64,000 nucleotides of DNA from Halicephalobus mephisto. Lineage: Eukaryota; Nematoda; Chromadorea; Rhabditida; Panagrolaimidae. Location of the stretch: contig SWDT01000096.1 in assembly GCA_009193035.1 (NCBI GenBank), forward strand, positions 62,001 to 126,000, read 5' to 3'. The position numbers and the translations under genes were made by a program. Below, piece by piece: positions 23,741 through 36,224 of the stretch; position 1 is the first letter of the stretch; each line of letters starts with the position of its first letter. Under the pieces are notes generated by a model. That model saw nothing but the letters and a program-made list of their open reading frames with translations. It was not told where the DNA came from and searched no databases.

Positions 23741-25402
23741 AATTTCTATCTCGATGTTCATATCTACTGATAATCCACTTAATTTCCTCGAAATCGCCAC
23801 AATAACTGATAGAAAATTTTAAACTGTTTTTATATACGGGAAGGTATCTTCACAAAAACTAATTTTGTAGGATTAATGCAATAATTTTTCAATTTACAGT
23901 AAATTCATGGGATGAATCTTAATAGGTTTTCTCAAGATTGATTCGTGGAATGGCTGTAATTGTATACGATGGACTTCTAGACTACTCATCTCATTATTAA
24001 GAAAAGATTAAAGATACGATGTCATAAATCTGGAGATTCTTCTAGAATGTAGTTTTTGGCTACAAAAGCAAGAGTTGAGTTGACACGGACTTGTTCATTA
24101 ATTTAAATGATTGAATACAAACAGACAAGATAGAAAAACCGATATAATTACTAGTGTCTCATTCTACGAACCTCACAAATTTGTTTATTTTCCGTAGTAA
24201 CTGGCAGATATCCATCCAAAATCCTACATGAACAATATTTATCTTTATGCATTTTTTCATTATTTTGAGAATTTTAATTGTTAATAATTGCATTTGCATC
24301 AACCAATTTCAACGAGTTTTTCGAATGTCTTACAACAGAAATAAATTTACTTTACTGTTTCAAATAAATTACAATATGTTTTATAACTTATCAAATGGTT
24401 ATTCAGGATCCGTTATGCATATTTATTAAGCATTTTTTCTGAGAAAATAGTCAGGCAAATATGTACCTTTTCGTACATTTAATGCGAACATCTTTGTTCA
24501 TTTTTTTTTTGTTTTCGATTATCCTTTGCGAAATTCTCCATGTTCAATCCCAACTTTACTAATTTTAATAATTATTTTCTCAAAATTAGTTCTATTTTTT
24601 TTACTAATTACAGCTATCCAATTTGTTTTGTTAAAAGTCATAAAATTCATGAAAAATGATAATCTAGAATTACGAATTTTTTGGATTATCTTATTTCATG
24701 GAAATATCCACCGAAAATAGACTACCGACGTTAAACGTACTCTTGAAGAGCTTCGTGATGGGATAAAATTAATCTTTATAGTTACCGCAGAGAACGAAAA
24801 AGCTCTCAAAACAAAAATCCCTGAGGCGCAAGAACTCAATTTGCATGCCAATTTGCATCAGCAGTGACGTCATTCAGAAGTCAGAAGAACGATGAAACTG
24901 AATTATCAGGAGTTATAGTTAATTAGTGTTTGTATTGTTGGATTGCTCGAGTAAACCGAGTTACAATCCGTGCAGAACCAATCAATTAAAAAAGTAAAGT
25001 TTTTTCACAATAGTCAAATAATTTTTTGGAATAAAAACTAAATTTTGAGAATTTGAATTTCTAATTAGATGATAAAAATATACATTAATATGTAATACAA
25101 AACTGTTTCGAATTTTGCTAATATATGTCGAATTGTAAAAAACCAAAATTTTATCATCCACAGATTGTATTTTTTTGCTTCCACAATGTTCTACAAAAAC
25201 TTTTATCCACGACAAATTCATAAATTGATAATATTCTGAGACCGAAGGCACTTTCCGAGATCAAAGAAGAACCACTGATCCATCTGTTTCGTTGTTGATT
25301 GGCTCGGCATAGACCGTAGTTTGATATGAGTTGACACTAGGGGCTCTTAGGTAATCCGACGAAGATTCTTTTTCATTAAGTCGTTTTCTGAAACTATTGT
25401 AA
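23741..25402. other. Intergenic DNA downstream of the AstA-type receptor gene
   Basis: AT-rich, mostly unique; short open frames without motifs. No gene recognised. Confidence 0.5.
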
Positions 25403-25408
25403 TTTATT
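25403..25408 (-). terminator. Poly(A) signal of the AstA-type receptor gene
   Basis: AATAAA on the minus strand (TTTATT as given), 23 bases past the stop codon, so the 3' UTR would be very short. Confidence 0.55.
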
Positions 25409-25430
25409 TTTATCAATATTCCCGTAGATC

Positions 25431-28400
25431 TTACGGTAGTTCTTCCGCGGGACTGGCAACTCTACTAGTACTGAACGAACTTCTTCGACGAAGAGGCGAC
25501 TTGAGTAATAAACTTCCTCTGTACTTTTTTCTGATTCTGGTTTGATTCCCATCGACACAACAAAAGACCTTCTGGACGGCGATGACTAGTCCGGTTCTGA
25601 ATCTTTCAGAAAGCGCTCCATAAAGGATGGGGTTAGTGCAGGAGTTGGCGTAGGCAAGGACCTGAGCAGTGGCTTGGACCGTCATCAGGGGTTTTGGATC
25701 GTATTCCCAGAAAGACAGTCCTGGGTAGTTGAGACCACGCAGGAAAAAACGGATGTTTTGAGGAAGCCAGCAAATCCCAAAAGTTAAGATAACTGCAAAG
25801 ACCATTCTGGTGGCGTGACGCTTCATTCTGGAAAAAGAGCTATTACTGGGTATACGGTAGGGGAAAATAAAATAGTAACTACAGTAAATGGACAAGAAAT
25901 CATTATTCACAGTAAGAAACGGATAGTGACTAGGATATTTCAATTTTGGTTCAAAATTGACATTGTTCATTTTCGTTTTTTGGACATTGATTTCGACAAC
26001 TTTGATGAAAATCACAGATCATCATCTACAACTCCTTTTCCCAATTAGATTACGGTTGTCGGAAAACTAAATCTGGCCTCATCTAGTCCGAAACTAATAT
26101 GGAAGGAAAAACGTCTCTCGGCAGGTATCGAACCCACATCGTCTTGCTATCTGGGCAAGTGCTTTTCTCTTAAGCTACGAGAACGACCTTTTCCAATTCC
26201 ATTCCTGGGAGCAGAATCGTTTCTCCTGAACGATCGTTCCTTTCTCGCTACGCTTAATGTCGCGACAACGGTCGGGTGTTCGGATTCTAGTTTTCCAGGT
26301 GATGAAAACCACAGATAATGATTGAAAATCCCAAAGATCCAAACCAATCATTATTGCTCAAATACCAACCTTTGGGAACTTTTTGATTGTACAATTTTCT
26401 GTTTCCACAGTAACTTGACGAGTAAAAAGTAGAATACTGTAGACAATGCCAATGGCAACAGATAGGCGAAAACATTGAAGAACCAGTAAAAAGTCCTCGC
26501 TCCGGCTACTGTGGATTCATCTGTAGCGATGGTTATGGAATCTACACAAATCATCGTAGGTTTTCCCTGAAGGATTAAACGTTGATTCGTTTAGAGTTTA
26601 ATAAACTTACGTTGTATTCAAAAGCCAAGACTCCCACGTTCCTCATCTGGGGCAAGTTGGCGAGGAAGGGGATAATCCAAAGAGCGGCACAGGCGTAGAA
26701 GACAGTGTGGCCTCTTCGGATGGATTTCGGCTGAGTTGGACATGATATAGACTAAAAAATCAAATTACAAATCCTTCAATCATTTACTGTATTTTTCGTT
26801 AAAATTGTTACAATCGTTATCTAAGTAATTTTAATAAAAATGTTGAATAATGTCCAATTCCGACTGAAATCTAATTTCTCTAGTCACCATTCAAATTGAC
26901 TGAAATCTAGGTTCTTTAGTCACTATCCAAACTGACTGAAATCTAATTTCTCTAGTCACTATCCAAAATATAATTCTACTGGGAAAATAAATAACAACTT
27001 TTTGATATAATTTGTTATATATTATCTTATATGCCATTTTTAAATAATATTTTTCAAAATCTATACATATATAATCTTTATACTTTTTTGATCCTTATTA
27101 TTTACGATTAAATAAGAAATCTCAAATAATACTAAGATTCATCAAACGACTAAGTTTTTTAAAAGTACAAAAATCATTAAACAAGTAACTACTACTTTCC
27201 TTGGTTGTTGATTTTTTTAAATACATGTTTTCCATTTTACAATTTTTTAAATTTGAATTTTTTTATATTCACTAAACTATAATTTTAAAGCAAAAAAAGT
27301 AAATAACGATCAAAATTCAAATATTTTCACGACAAAAATTCGATTAATTTTTGTTTTTAAAAAAGGTTTATTTTTAAAATAATATTTTTAAAAAATTTGT
27401 TTTTTTAAAAAAGATTTGTTTTTTTTTAAATAATATTTTTCAATAACAGACAAATGAATAATTTTCATTCTTTTTGTAATTATATTTTTAATTTCGTTTA
27501 TATTAGAATTTTTGAATTGAATTAATTCAGAATTAGTTTTAAAAATGATCAAATTTACGGAAAAAATTCAAAAATTTCGAAATAAAAAATGTTAAAAAAC
27601 TCACCAAATATCGGTCGTAAGCCAGTAACACTAGAGTCCACACGGAGACATAGCAAGTGATGTACTGTAGGCTTACTGTAATGTAGCAGAGAGATTCGCT
27701 GAATTGCCATCCGAAGAGGTAGACATAGGCGCTGGTGGGAGGACACAAGGTCAAAAACAGGAGATCTGCCAGAGCCAGATTGGCGATCAGAATGTTCGTA
27801 CTGCAAAAAACAAATATCAGTTACTTTAATTACCGTACTTGTAAAAGGACAAATTTAAGTATTGACTTTTGGTCGTGACAAATATTATACATTTGAATCT
27901 TGATATAAGGGACCCTCAAGAGACCGGACAAATCGTGTCTTATAGCCTGAGGTGCCTTTTATCGAGGGTCGAATATGACTAAAATTTCTTAAAACCGTGT
28001 CTTATAGCATGGGGTGTCTTATATTGAGGGTGCTTAATAGCGAGGGTAAATTCTCGCAAATTTGTATGCGGGCCAAACTAACGCACTGAAACCGTGCCTT
28101 ATAGCCTGGGGTGTTATATCGAGATTTCACTGTAGTACTACTGTTCCGTCTCGGTTTTGAAAGGTTTCTGAACGGTGGTTTTATATTTCGTAGACAGATA
28201 ATACAAGGATTAATTTCTTTAAGATTTATTAAAAAGGAACAATTTTGAGATGAATTGTATTATGTTGAAATCAAATGAAACTATTATTCATGTTGAGAAC
28301 AAAGTTGAATAAGTTCATTTTTCAAATTCTAATCCAACTTATAACAGGAACATAACTCAAATATCATTCATAACAAGACAACTACCTTTTCATAATCTTC

Positions 28401-29204
28401 ATTTTTTGAAAAAATTGCCAAATATTGGTCTTGAGTACTACAATATTTGCTTTGCAAAAACTTGTGTCCCAGATATTTATATTCTAGATATTTGGTCTTA
28501 AACATTTATATTTTAAATATTTAGGTCCCAGACATATTTTAAATATGTGTTCCAGACATTTATATTTTAGATATTTGGTCTTAAACATTTATATTTCAAA
28601 TATTTGTGTCCCAGACATTTATACTCCATATATTTGTATCGCAGACATTCACGTTTCAATTCTACAATTATAACGGAACTAAAAGTACTTATCTTGTGTA
28701 ATCAAACTCATGGATTCTGAACCTAAAGTCAGAATAGATAGTTGACCTTTAGAATCCTAGATTCTGAAGAATAAAATCCAATTTTAACGAGGTTTAAAAT
28801 TTCATTCTGGAACTTCATACAAAAAGTGATAATTTTTGTTTTTAAAAATTCTACATGAAAAATAAACTTATTTAAAATTGTTATTTGTATTTAAATTTTC
28901 AATTAAAACCACTACAATTGAAATATGTCTGGGACACAAGTACCGTATAACTCGATCTTGAGATGCTTGGCATTTAGTTCATTTTTTTTTATAAACTTGG
29001 TTGTTACGTTTTAAAAAATAATTTTCGTCGAAAAATTACAAATTTATTATAATCCGAATAAAATTGGACTTACCTATCATGTAGTTGTTTATTCAAAGCA
29101 ATAACAAACAAAACAACAGCATTTCCCGCGAGACCGATTACTGTAATGAAGATGAATATGATTCCGATTACTAACTTGAGACCTTCGATGAATTCGTTCT
29201 CCAT
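25431..29204 (-). CDS. Allatostatin-A/galanin receptor-type neuropeptide GPCR (npr-9-like)
   Basis: Five exons on the minus strand: 29204-29074, 27800-27605, 26751-26611, 26566-26370 and 25827-25431, all phases consistent, 353 aa. Class A rhodopsin-like marks are complete: GLAGN in TM1, NLALAD with D56 in TM2, C82 in loop 1 and C163 in loop 2 for the disulfide, DRY at 106-108, CWLP in TM6, NPILY in TM7. The run TAQVLAYANSCTNPILYGAL is typical of allatostatin-A/galanin receptors, which couple to G proteins in neurons; nematode npr-9 is the nearest named relative I can suggest. After TM7 come a cysteine pair (FCC) suited to palmitoylation and a basic/Ser tail. The N terminus before TM1 is only about 8 residues, and the start lies directly after a TTTCAG acceptor. 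So either the mRNA is SL trans-spliced there or an upstream exon is missing. Confidence 0.92.
26113..26185 (-). pseudogene. tRNA-shaped element in intron 4 of the AstA-type receptor gene
   Basis: On the minus strand this 73-base segment folds as a cloverleaf. D stem GCTT/AAGC; anticodon stem CTTGC/GCAAG, five perfect pairs; T stem GTGGG/CCTGC with loop TTCGATA; acceptor stem TTCTCG/CGAGAG with a G-U pair. The A box (TAGCTTAAGAG) and B box (GGTTCGATACC) resemble pol III promoters. Loop CCAGATA would place AGA as anticodon (Ser), but there is no long variable arm, position 33 is C rather than U, and the first acceptor pair fails. A tRNA pseudogene or SINE head is more likely than a working tRNA. 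Confidence 0.6.
26760..27600. other. Intron 2 of the AstA-type receptor gene
   Basis: Contains three copies of TAGTCACTATCC/TAGTCACCATTC-like words around 26880-26965 with the repeated phrase GACTGAAATCTA, then AT-rich DNA. No hidden exon seen. Confidence 0.6.
27895..28135. mobile_element. Pogo-like MITE in intron 1 of the AstA-type receptor gene
   Basis: Begins TGAATCTTGATATAAGGGAC and ends ATATCGAGATTTCACTGTA, with internal tandem copies of GTGTCTTATAGCCTGAGGTG and TATCGAGGGT. Same architecture as the ACAGTGAAACC family but diverged and internally expanded. Confidence 0.65.
28440..28655. repeat. Tandem repeat of CCCAGACATTTATATTTTAG
   Basis: About six to eight copies of a 30-40 bp unit containing CAGACATTTATATTTTAGAT and ATTTGGTCTTAAA. 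A single inverted copy (ATATGTCTGGGACACAAG) lies at 28923, so the intron could fold back here. Confidence 0.75.
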
Positions 29205-29737
29205 CTGAAACAATTTTAATCAAATGAATAAAAATTAATATCTTCCACAAATATACTAATGCTTGAATATTAAATAACGCGTCACACCGGAATCCGTTAC
29301 GTAGGCCATCCGAACCCAAAATCCCTTCTGGATTTATTCTGGCTTAAGATTAATAATCTTTGGCATAACTGACACCACGTCAAAACTAGATCAAGGATAC
29401 TATTCCGAAAACTTCGAAAATAGAAATGGAATGGGATTTGGAGTATGAAATTCCGAATTTACTAAAAAAGTCTAAGATGTACAACAACAACGATTTCGTG
29501 ACGACCACAAAAAGAGCATTAAAAATTCAAAATACATTTTTTACGACAAGGTCGTTTGTAGCGCAAAAGGAAATAAAATTTTCAAACAATTTGTTTGAAA
29601 TTTCCGGGATGAAAAAAAGCACAGTATTCTAAAAATGACTATTCTTTGGAATTTGTATTAAAGTGGTTAGAATCATTATTGTTAATTGTTATCATCGGAA
29701 ATGTCAACGCGGGACATGGATGGTCTAAGTATCTACA

Positions 29738-30174
29738 CACACAAAAAAGTGTAACTTTTAATTCAGTAACAAATGTAAATCATCATTATTAATTATAATT
29801 TTTGTTACAAATATAGAATATTTATAAAATATGTGACGATTGTGTCATATTTTCGTTACATTTCGCAATTATTACTGAACCAAAAGTTATATTTTTTTGT
29901 ATCAAAGTGCTCAAATATGAAACAAAAATAATGCGATAATCTTGACCAGAGAAATAAGACAAGGATACAACTTCTATAATATTAATCTTATACCTAATAA
30001 CAGAGAACTTCACTCATAACATCCACCCATAAAAAAGTGTAACTTTTTATTTAGTAACAAATGCAAATCATCATTATTAATTATAATTTTTGTTACAAAT
30101 ATAGAATATTTATAAAATATATGACGATTGTGTCACATTTCGCAATTGTTAAAAACCAAAAGTTACGCTTTTTT
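29738..30174. repeat. Second copy of the composite foldback A repeat
   Basis: Direct repeat of 23286-23740, lying just beyond the 5' end of the AstA-type receptor gene; the right-hand element is shortened here and ends AAAAGTTACGCTTTTTTATG. Confidence 0.9.
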
Positions 30175-30234
30175 ATGAGCAGTATTCTGTTTCCTGATAT
30201 CCAGGCCGTCGCTGCTAGTGTTCATTTTTTAGTT

Positions 30235-30680
30235 TTTGTTTCTACACTAAGGAAATCACTATCCAGAAAACATTCAATAAGAAACAAAAGAAAAGACTAT
30301 TAATTCCCATTAAAACTTTTTGGATAATGACTAGGACAAGTACAGCGTAAATTTTGGTCGTGTTCGAAGGTCATTCATCATTTTATTTTTCTTCAGAGAC
30401 GTCGAAGTTAATGCTTAATCGACTGCTCCAAAATGGAATGAATAATGTTCGAAACTCAGTCACTATCCATTCTTCATTTATATCACCGTTTACAAAATTA
30501 AAAGAGGAATTTAAATCACTATCCAGAGAAACATACGGTGACTAAAAAGCTCTGATTCGAAAGTGAACATTATCCCTTCCCTAATTGCAGCTGTCTTTAA
30601 ACAGTGACTTTGACAACTCTAATAACTTTTTCCATGGTGTTTCAAATGAGTCACTATTCGGTTTTTAAAGGTGTCATTTA
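30235..30680. repeat. GGATAGTGAC-word cluster
   Basis: About seven degenerate GTCACTATCC / GGATAGTGAC words in both orientations at 40-90 bp spacing. The same words recur at 9.7-11.5, 33.2-34.7, 55.3, 58.3-58.9 and 60.0-60.7 kb. Confidence 0.7.
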
Positions 30681-31330
30681 TATAACGCCCACAAACCACC
30701 ATTTGGAACTTCGTTGAAGACGTTTCAGAAAATATCAAATTTGCTTTTTATTTAACCGATATTTTTCTATTTCACATATTTTTGAAAATTATTAAAAATA
30801 AAAATTCTATTCAAAAAAGTACTATTCAGGAAAATTTAGCGTACTGTATACATGGATAAATATCATCGAAAAAATTATTTTTTATATTTTTTATTATTTA
30901 AAAGTCATTTTTCAAAAAATATTTTTTTAAATCCAAAAATAAATAACGAGTTTTTAGTTTCATCATCTTTGACATTTTATTTAATAATTCTGACAAAAAT
31001 TTTTAATTTTAAATTTTAAAAAACAACCTACAGAATTTTTGTCTTTAGAAATTTAAATTATTATTTTCGTTGAAAAAAGTTCAAAGAGAAGCAAAATAAC
31101 AAATTTTTAAAAAATAAGAAAAATAAAATTCAAAATACACGATAAAAATAAAATTTAAAAAAATACCTTAGAAAAAACGATTACTGTATTTTTGAACAGG
31201 AATATTTAGGAAATAATTTTTTTGGACTTATTTTCTGCAATATGTTACTGATTAAGAAAGTCGTTTTTTACGGTATTTCGATTGGAAAAATCAACTGTAA
31301 ATAAAAAAGTCAAAAATTCGTTTTTTTTTT
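30681..31330. other. AT-rich desert, no gene seen
   Basis: A/T runs with no repeat unit that I could define and no coding signal. Confidence 0.5.
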
Positions 31331-31334
31331 AAAT

Positions 31335-31515
31335 TAAATCTTAAAAATTACAAAATTATAAAATTATAAATATTATAAAAATTATAAAAATTATAAAAAT
31401 TATAAAAATTATAAAAATTATAAAAATTATAAAAATTATAAAAATTATAAAAATTATAAAAATTATAAAATTACAAAATTATAAAATTATAAATATTATA
31501 AAAATTATAAAATTT
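31335..31515. repeat. AAAATTATA nonamer array
   Basis: About 18 copies of AAAATTATA-like nonamers, some with a TAT or C substitution. Confidence 0.9.
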
Positions 31516-31854
31516 TATCTACTATCCCTCAGATCGTGGTTTTTTGGAATATTATCGGAGTTTTGTGTTACTTTTATTCAGTTTCAATTTTGAAGGAATA
31601 ATTTTATAAAAAATTAAAAGACTAAATTAACTCAATGGATGATGAATTGGAAGATCAAGGGTTATAAACTTTGTTTTTTTGTTTTATCCGAAAGTGTACA
31701 CAAGTGACGTGCTCTGTGACGGCACTAATCAAGAATTTCAGTGCTTTTCAGACAGCATTGAAAACTTGAAGAAAATTCAGAAAATTGTAAACAGAAAAAC
31801 TACGAAGTCCTTGTTTTATTGAATTTCCTTTCAGGAACAACCCAATAAAGAAAA

Positions 31855-32215
31855 CTTGTTTGTTGAACCTACAGTAATTTCTCGAACAATTTCTTGAACT
31901 TACAGTAATTTTTCCGAATAATTTCTTGAACCTACAGTAATTTCTCGAACAATTTCTTGAACCTACAGTTACTTTTCCGAATAATTTCTTGAACCTACAG
32001 TAATTTTTCGAACAATTTCTTGAACCTACAGTAATTTTTCCGAACAATTTCTTGAACTTACAGTTACTTTTTTAAACAATTTCTTGAACCTACAGTTACT
32101 TTTCCGAATAATTTCTTGAACCTACAGTAACTGTTTCGAATAATTTTTTGAACCTACAGTAATTTTTCGAACAATTTCTTGAACCTACAGTTACTTTTTC
32201 GAACAAGTACGAAAC
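31855..32215. repeat. 31-bp tandem repeat (ACCTACAGTAATTTTTCGAA)
   Basis: About eleven copies of a 31-bp unit of the form TTCTTGAACCTACAGTAATT followed by TTTCGAACAAT, with a GTTACTTTTCC variant alternating in places. It opens a repetitive minus-strand frame of about 99 codons, which I take to be a by-product of the array. Confidence 0.9.
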
Positions 32216-32454
32216 ACGACAAACATGCTTCTAAATTTAATGAAAATCAGTGTTTTCTTCCATTTTCTCTCAATGATTAAAATTAAATTAACTATTTTCA
32301 TAATGACATGTGAAGCGAACCACGGCACGTAGACTTTCTCTACATGGAATTGGACAATTAATGTTTCTGGTAAGCGAAAAAGCGCTGTCTGAATCTTAAA
32401 ATAAAACCACAGATTCAAGTGCAAAGGAAAAGTATTTTATAAATTAGGATAAAT

Positions 32455-33020
32455 TGGGTTCATACCCACAAAAATGGATATGTAGTATATAATCTAGAAA
32501 TACACTAAAGCAGGTTTGATGTAGCAGATACATTTTATTCAATATATCCATACATTAAGTTGATATCGATGTATTGTGTTCAGTGTGTTTTTTTGTTGTC
32601 TAAGGACTTTAGGAAGTTCAATCATGTTCATATGATTACATACAAAAATTGGTATATAGTATGTAATGTATAAATACTTTGAAACGGGTTTGATGTAGAA
32701 GATACATTATAATAAATATATTTATACATTAAGTTGATATCAATGCAATTTTTAACATATTGATATATCGGAACTATTTAAATGTATTTATTTCTACGTA
32801 AGGACTCTAGGAAGTTCAATCATGTTCATATGATTACATACAAAAAGTGGTATATAGTATGTAATGTATAAATACATTGAAACGGGTTTGATGTATCAGA
32901 TACATTATAATCAATATATTTATACATTAAGTTGATATCAATGCAATTTTTAACATATCGGTACATAGAATATAATGTATCTGATACATCAGGGTCAGTT
33001 TAATATACTTTTTTGTATAT
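32455..33020. repeat. Array of palindromic element B (TACATTGATA family)
   Basis: Three head-to-tail copies of a unit of about 185 bp, with GTATATAGTATGTAATGTAT, TTGATGTAGCAGATACATTA and CATTAAGTTGATATC, plus a shared linker AGGAAGTTCAATCATGTTCA. Related arrays lie at 56060-56740, and a fragment sits in the 5.2-5.5 kb spacers. Confidence 0.85.
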
Positions 33021-33229
33021 GGGACAGATGGTAAAAGCATTGAAGAAATAAATAAATCTGCTATTTTTAAATAAATAGACTGATTAGGGAATTGAATATT
33101 AAAGTTTCAAGATGTCATTTTTTTGAAAAATGATGATTTAACGAGAGGGGAAATGCCAATGGCACTGGAAGCTATGTAGTCTGTAATAAATGTAATTTCA
33201 GAATATCGAGGAATTTACAGACTGCTCGT

Positions 33230-34745
33230 TATTCACGGTCTTATTAGAACTGGCAGTTACTATCTTATTTCGTTTTTGGATAGTGACTTGAGTTATTCCT
33301 TAAGTCATTATCCAAACGAAACTTCTAACAAAAACATAAATGATGACCAAATTTGGACACTATCCGAAACTTTTTTGATTTTGTTAAAAATACTATCAAA
33401 TAACAGTTCCAATAAAATCATTAATAGTGATTAATTTTCTATTTTATCAGTCACTATCCAAAAAAGTAACTCAAATGTGGAAATGGATAGTGATTAATTT
33501 TGCATTTTTTCAGTCACTATCCAAAAAAGTAACTCAAATGATGTCATTGATAGTGACTGATTTCGCAAATTTGAAATACTTAACAGTTACTATTTTTATC
33601 CGCTACTGAATTTGTCAGACAAAAAAAATCCATTGAAAATTTTTCATTTTTTAAATGAAACATTTTTTTAATAAAAACCAGACACCCTTATTTCACTCTA
33701 ATTACCGAAAAAACTTTTAAAAGAAAAATGTAAAATTGTTTCATTTCCTTAAAAAACATGAAATATTAAAGTTGTTCGAAATTCCGTCTTCGAGACCAGT
33801 AATCAAAAATGTAATTTAATTATAAATCGATAATAACTAATTTCAAAAAAATTCCGAAATAAAAAATTTTTTTCAAAAACAAAAAAATTCAAATTTTTTT
33901 TAAAATTAAAAAATTCAAATTTTTTTTTAAAATTCCGAAATAAAAAATTTTTTTCGAAAAACAAAAAAATTCAAATTTTTTTTTTAAATTAAAAAATTAA
34001 AAATTACTGTAGAAATTATTTTTGTAAAAAAAGATTTTAGTTGTACATTACGGTAATGGGAAATTATCTGGCTTATTATCGTTTTCAAATTAGAAGGAAA
34101 TTAAAAAAACACGGGACTTCGATGGGATTTGAAATAATTGAGTTAGTCACTATTCCGGGATTGTATCAGATTTATTTCCTCGGGATAGTGACTAGATAGT
34201 TTAATAAGAAATTAAATAATAATTTAAAATGTCAAAAATTACTCACTTCAGACACTATCATTCAATATTACGAAAATTACTATTCAAAAATAACTTCAAT
34301 ATCAATTTTGGATAGTGTCTGGAAATAATCATTATCCAATTTTTTATTAGAACTTTTTTTGGATAGTGTCCAGAAATAATCACTATCTAGTTTTTATTAG
34401 AACTGTTTTTTGGATAGTGTCCAAAAATAATCACTATCCAATTTCTTAATACAGCTGCTTTTTGGATAGTGATTGAAAAACAAAAATATTAGTCACTATC
34501 CAAATTTTTATTAGAACTCTTTTCTGGATAGTGACTGAAAACGTAGATTTGATTAAAACTAAATACTATCCAGTTTTTAATAAGAATCATTTTCGGATAG
34601 TGATTAAAAATAAACACTATCCAATTTTTAATAAGAATCATTTTTAGAAAGTAGTTAAAAAATTAATTTGATCAAAAATGGACACTATCCGTTCTGCAAC
34701 AGAAGTGTTTCTGGATAGTGACCATATTTGGACACTTTCCACTTC
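33230..34745. repeat. GGATAGTGAC-word arrays
   Basis: Two blocks (33230-33610 and 34140-34745) of GGATAGTGACT / AGTCACTATCC in alternating orientation, typically 25-60 bp apart and joined by TTTTTATTAGAACT. A block of A/T runs (33620-34130) separates them. Confidence 0.85.
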
Positions 34746-34859
34746 CTCCATCGGCACTATTTTTGGGCAGGCTGAGACAGCTCCAATGTAGGAAATGAAT
34801 AGCAAATAAACTCCTTCTTGGATCTCCTTGTGTCTATTTCCGTCTTCATCCCACATCAC

Positions 34860-36220
34860 ATAACTATTAAGACTTTCAAAAAAACAATAAACTTTGTATA
34901 AAAAAAATTTATTTATTTACAAAAAAGTAGTGAATTTTTTATGGAAAAAAATAATAAAATTTTTTTATAAAAAAAAAGTAAATTTATTTATAAAAAAAAT
35001 AGTGGATTTTTTATAGAAAAAAATGAATTTTTTTATTAAAAAAATAATGAATTTATTTATAAAAAAAAGTAGTAAATTTTTTATAGAAAAAAAATGAACT
35101 TTTTTTTATTAAGAAAATAATGAATTTTTTTATTAAAAAAATAATGAATTTTTTTATTTAAAAATAATGAATTTTTTTAAATAAAAAACCACATTGGAAA
35201 ATTTAAATGAATTTACTAATAAAAACGGCGTTTCTGGATTAAAAACAAAAATTGTTTGCGATTTTTAAATTCTTCCTGGATGCCTTGAAATTGAAATTTT
35301 CGTTTTGCGTAGATTTAAAAAACAAATATTTTTAGAAATGACCGAACATCAAATAAGAAATTTTTCCGAAGACAAGCACAGAAATCTGTTTCTGGTGGAT
35401 TACTGTAGTTTGGATTATAAATTTTTTTATTAATAATTTTGCAACTTTCGTGTCCAGAAGATGGACGAAGTTTTGTGCTTTATATAGCTTCAATTAAAAA
35501 CTTTTCAGGTACACTTAAGAGCACAACTTGGAAGAATTATGAAGTTGCTATGCACACTCAGAATTATCAGTTACTGTAATCTCTAAGAATTTCTAGAAGT
35601 TTTTAATGAAATAATTTTCAATTTGTAAAATATATGATTAATTACGAAATTGTCACAAAAAATCATAATTATTTTTTGGGTTACTGTAATTTCTAAGAAT
35701 TTCTAGAAGTTTTTAATGAGATGATTTAATAAAAAAGTTGATTTTTGGATTTTAAAATATGATTAATTACAAAACTTACATAAAATCATAATTATTTTTT
35801 GGGTTACTGTAATCTCTAAGAATTTCTAGAAGTTTTTAATGAGATGATTTAATAAAAAAATTGATTTTTATAATAATATAATTACGAATTAATTCTATAG
35901 AATCAAAATTACAGAATATTTCAAAAATTTTAAAAGTAAATTTAATTTCTTTCATAAAATTAAAAAAAAGATTAAATTTTTCCACTTGACGTTATAAAAA
36001 ATTCGAAAATTAAAAAAAAGAGTTCAATGGGATCAGAATACTTAAAAAATCTAGAAATTAAAAAAATTATTATTTTTTAAATTTTTTAAATTTATTTAAA
36101 AAAAAATGATTTAAAAAAATTTTTAAAAATATGATAAACGTCATTGTGAATTTTAGTTTTAAAATATTCGGTAAAAATTTTAGAAATTAGAATTATCATT
36201 TTTGTAAACAAAAGTATAAA
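34860..36220. repeat. AT-rich arrays, including TTACTGTAATCTCTAAGAAT
   Basis: 34900-35185 is a degenerate ATAATGAATTTTTTTATTAA array. 35560-35870 holds three copies of a unit of about 120 bp with GGGTTACTGTAATCTCTAAG and AATTTCTAGAAGTTTTTAAT. No coding signal. Confidence 0.75.
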
Positions 36221-36224
36221 AAAT

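Noticed and set aside
26113..26185. Functional serine tRNA
   Set aside because: No long variable arm, C at position 33 and a mispaired first acceptor pair; kept only as a tRNA-like element.
31748..32047. 99-codon minus-strand repetitive frame
   Set aside because: A by-product of the 31-bp tandem array; the period shifts frame and there is no coding context.
34644..34859. Minus-strand frame with a protein-like N-terminal third
   Set aside because: The rest reads through GGATAGTGAC repeat words and no splice partner was found; too weak to annotate.
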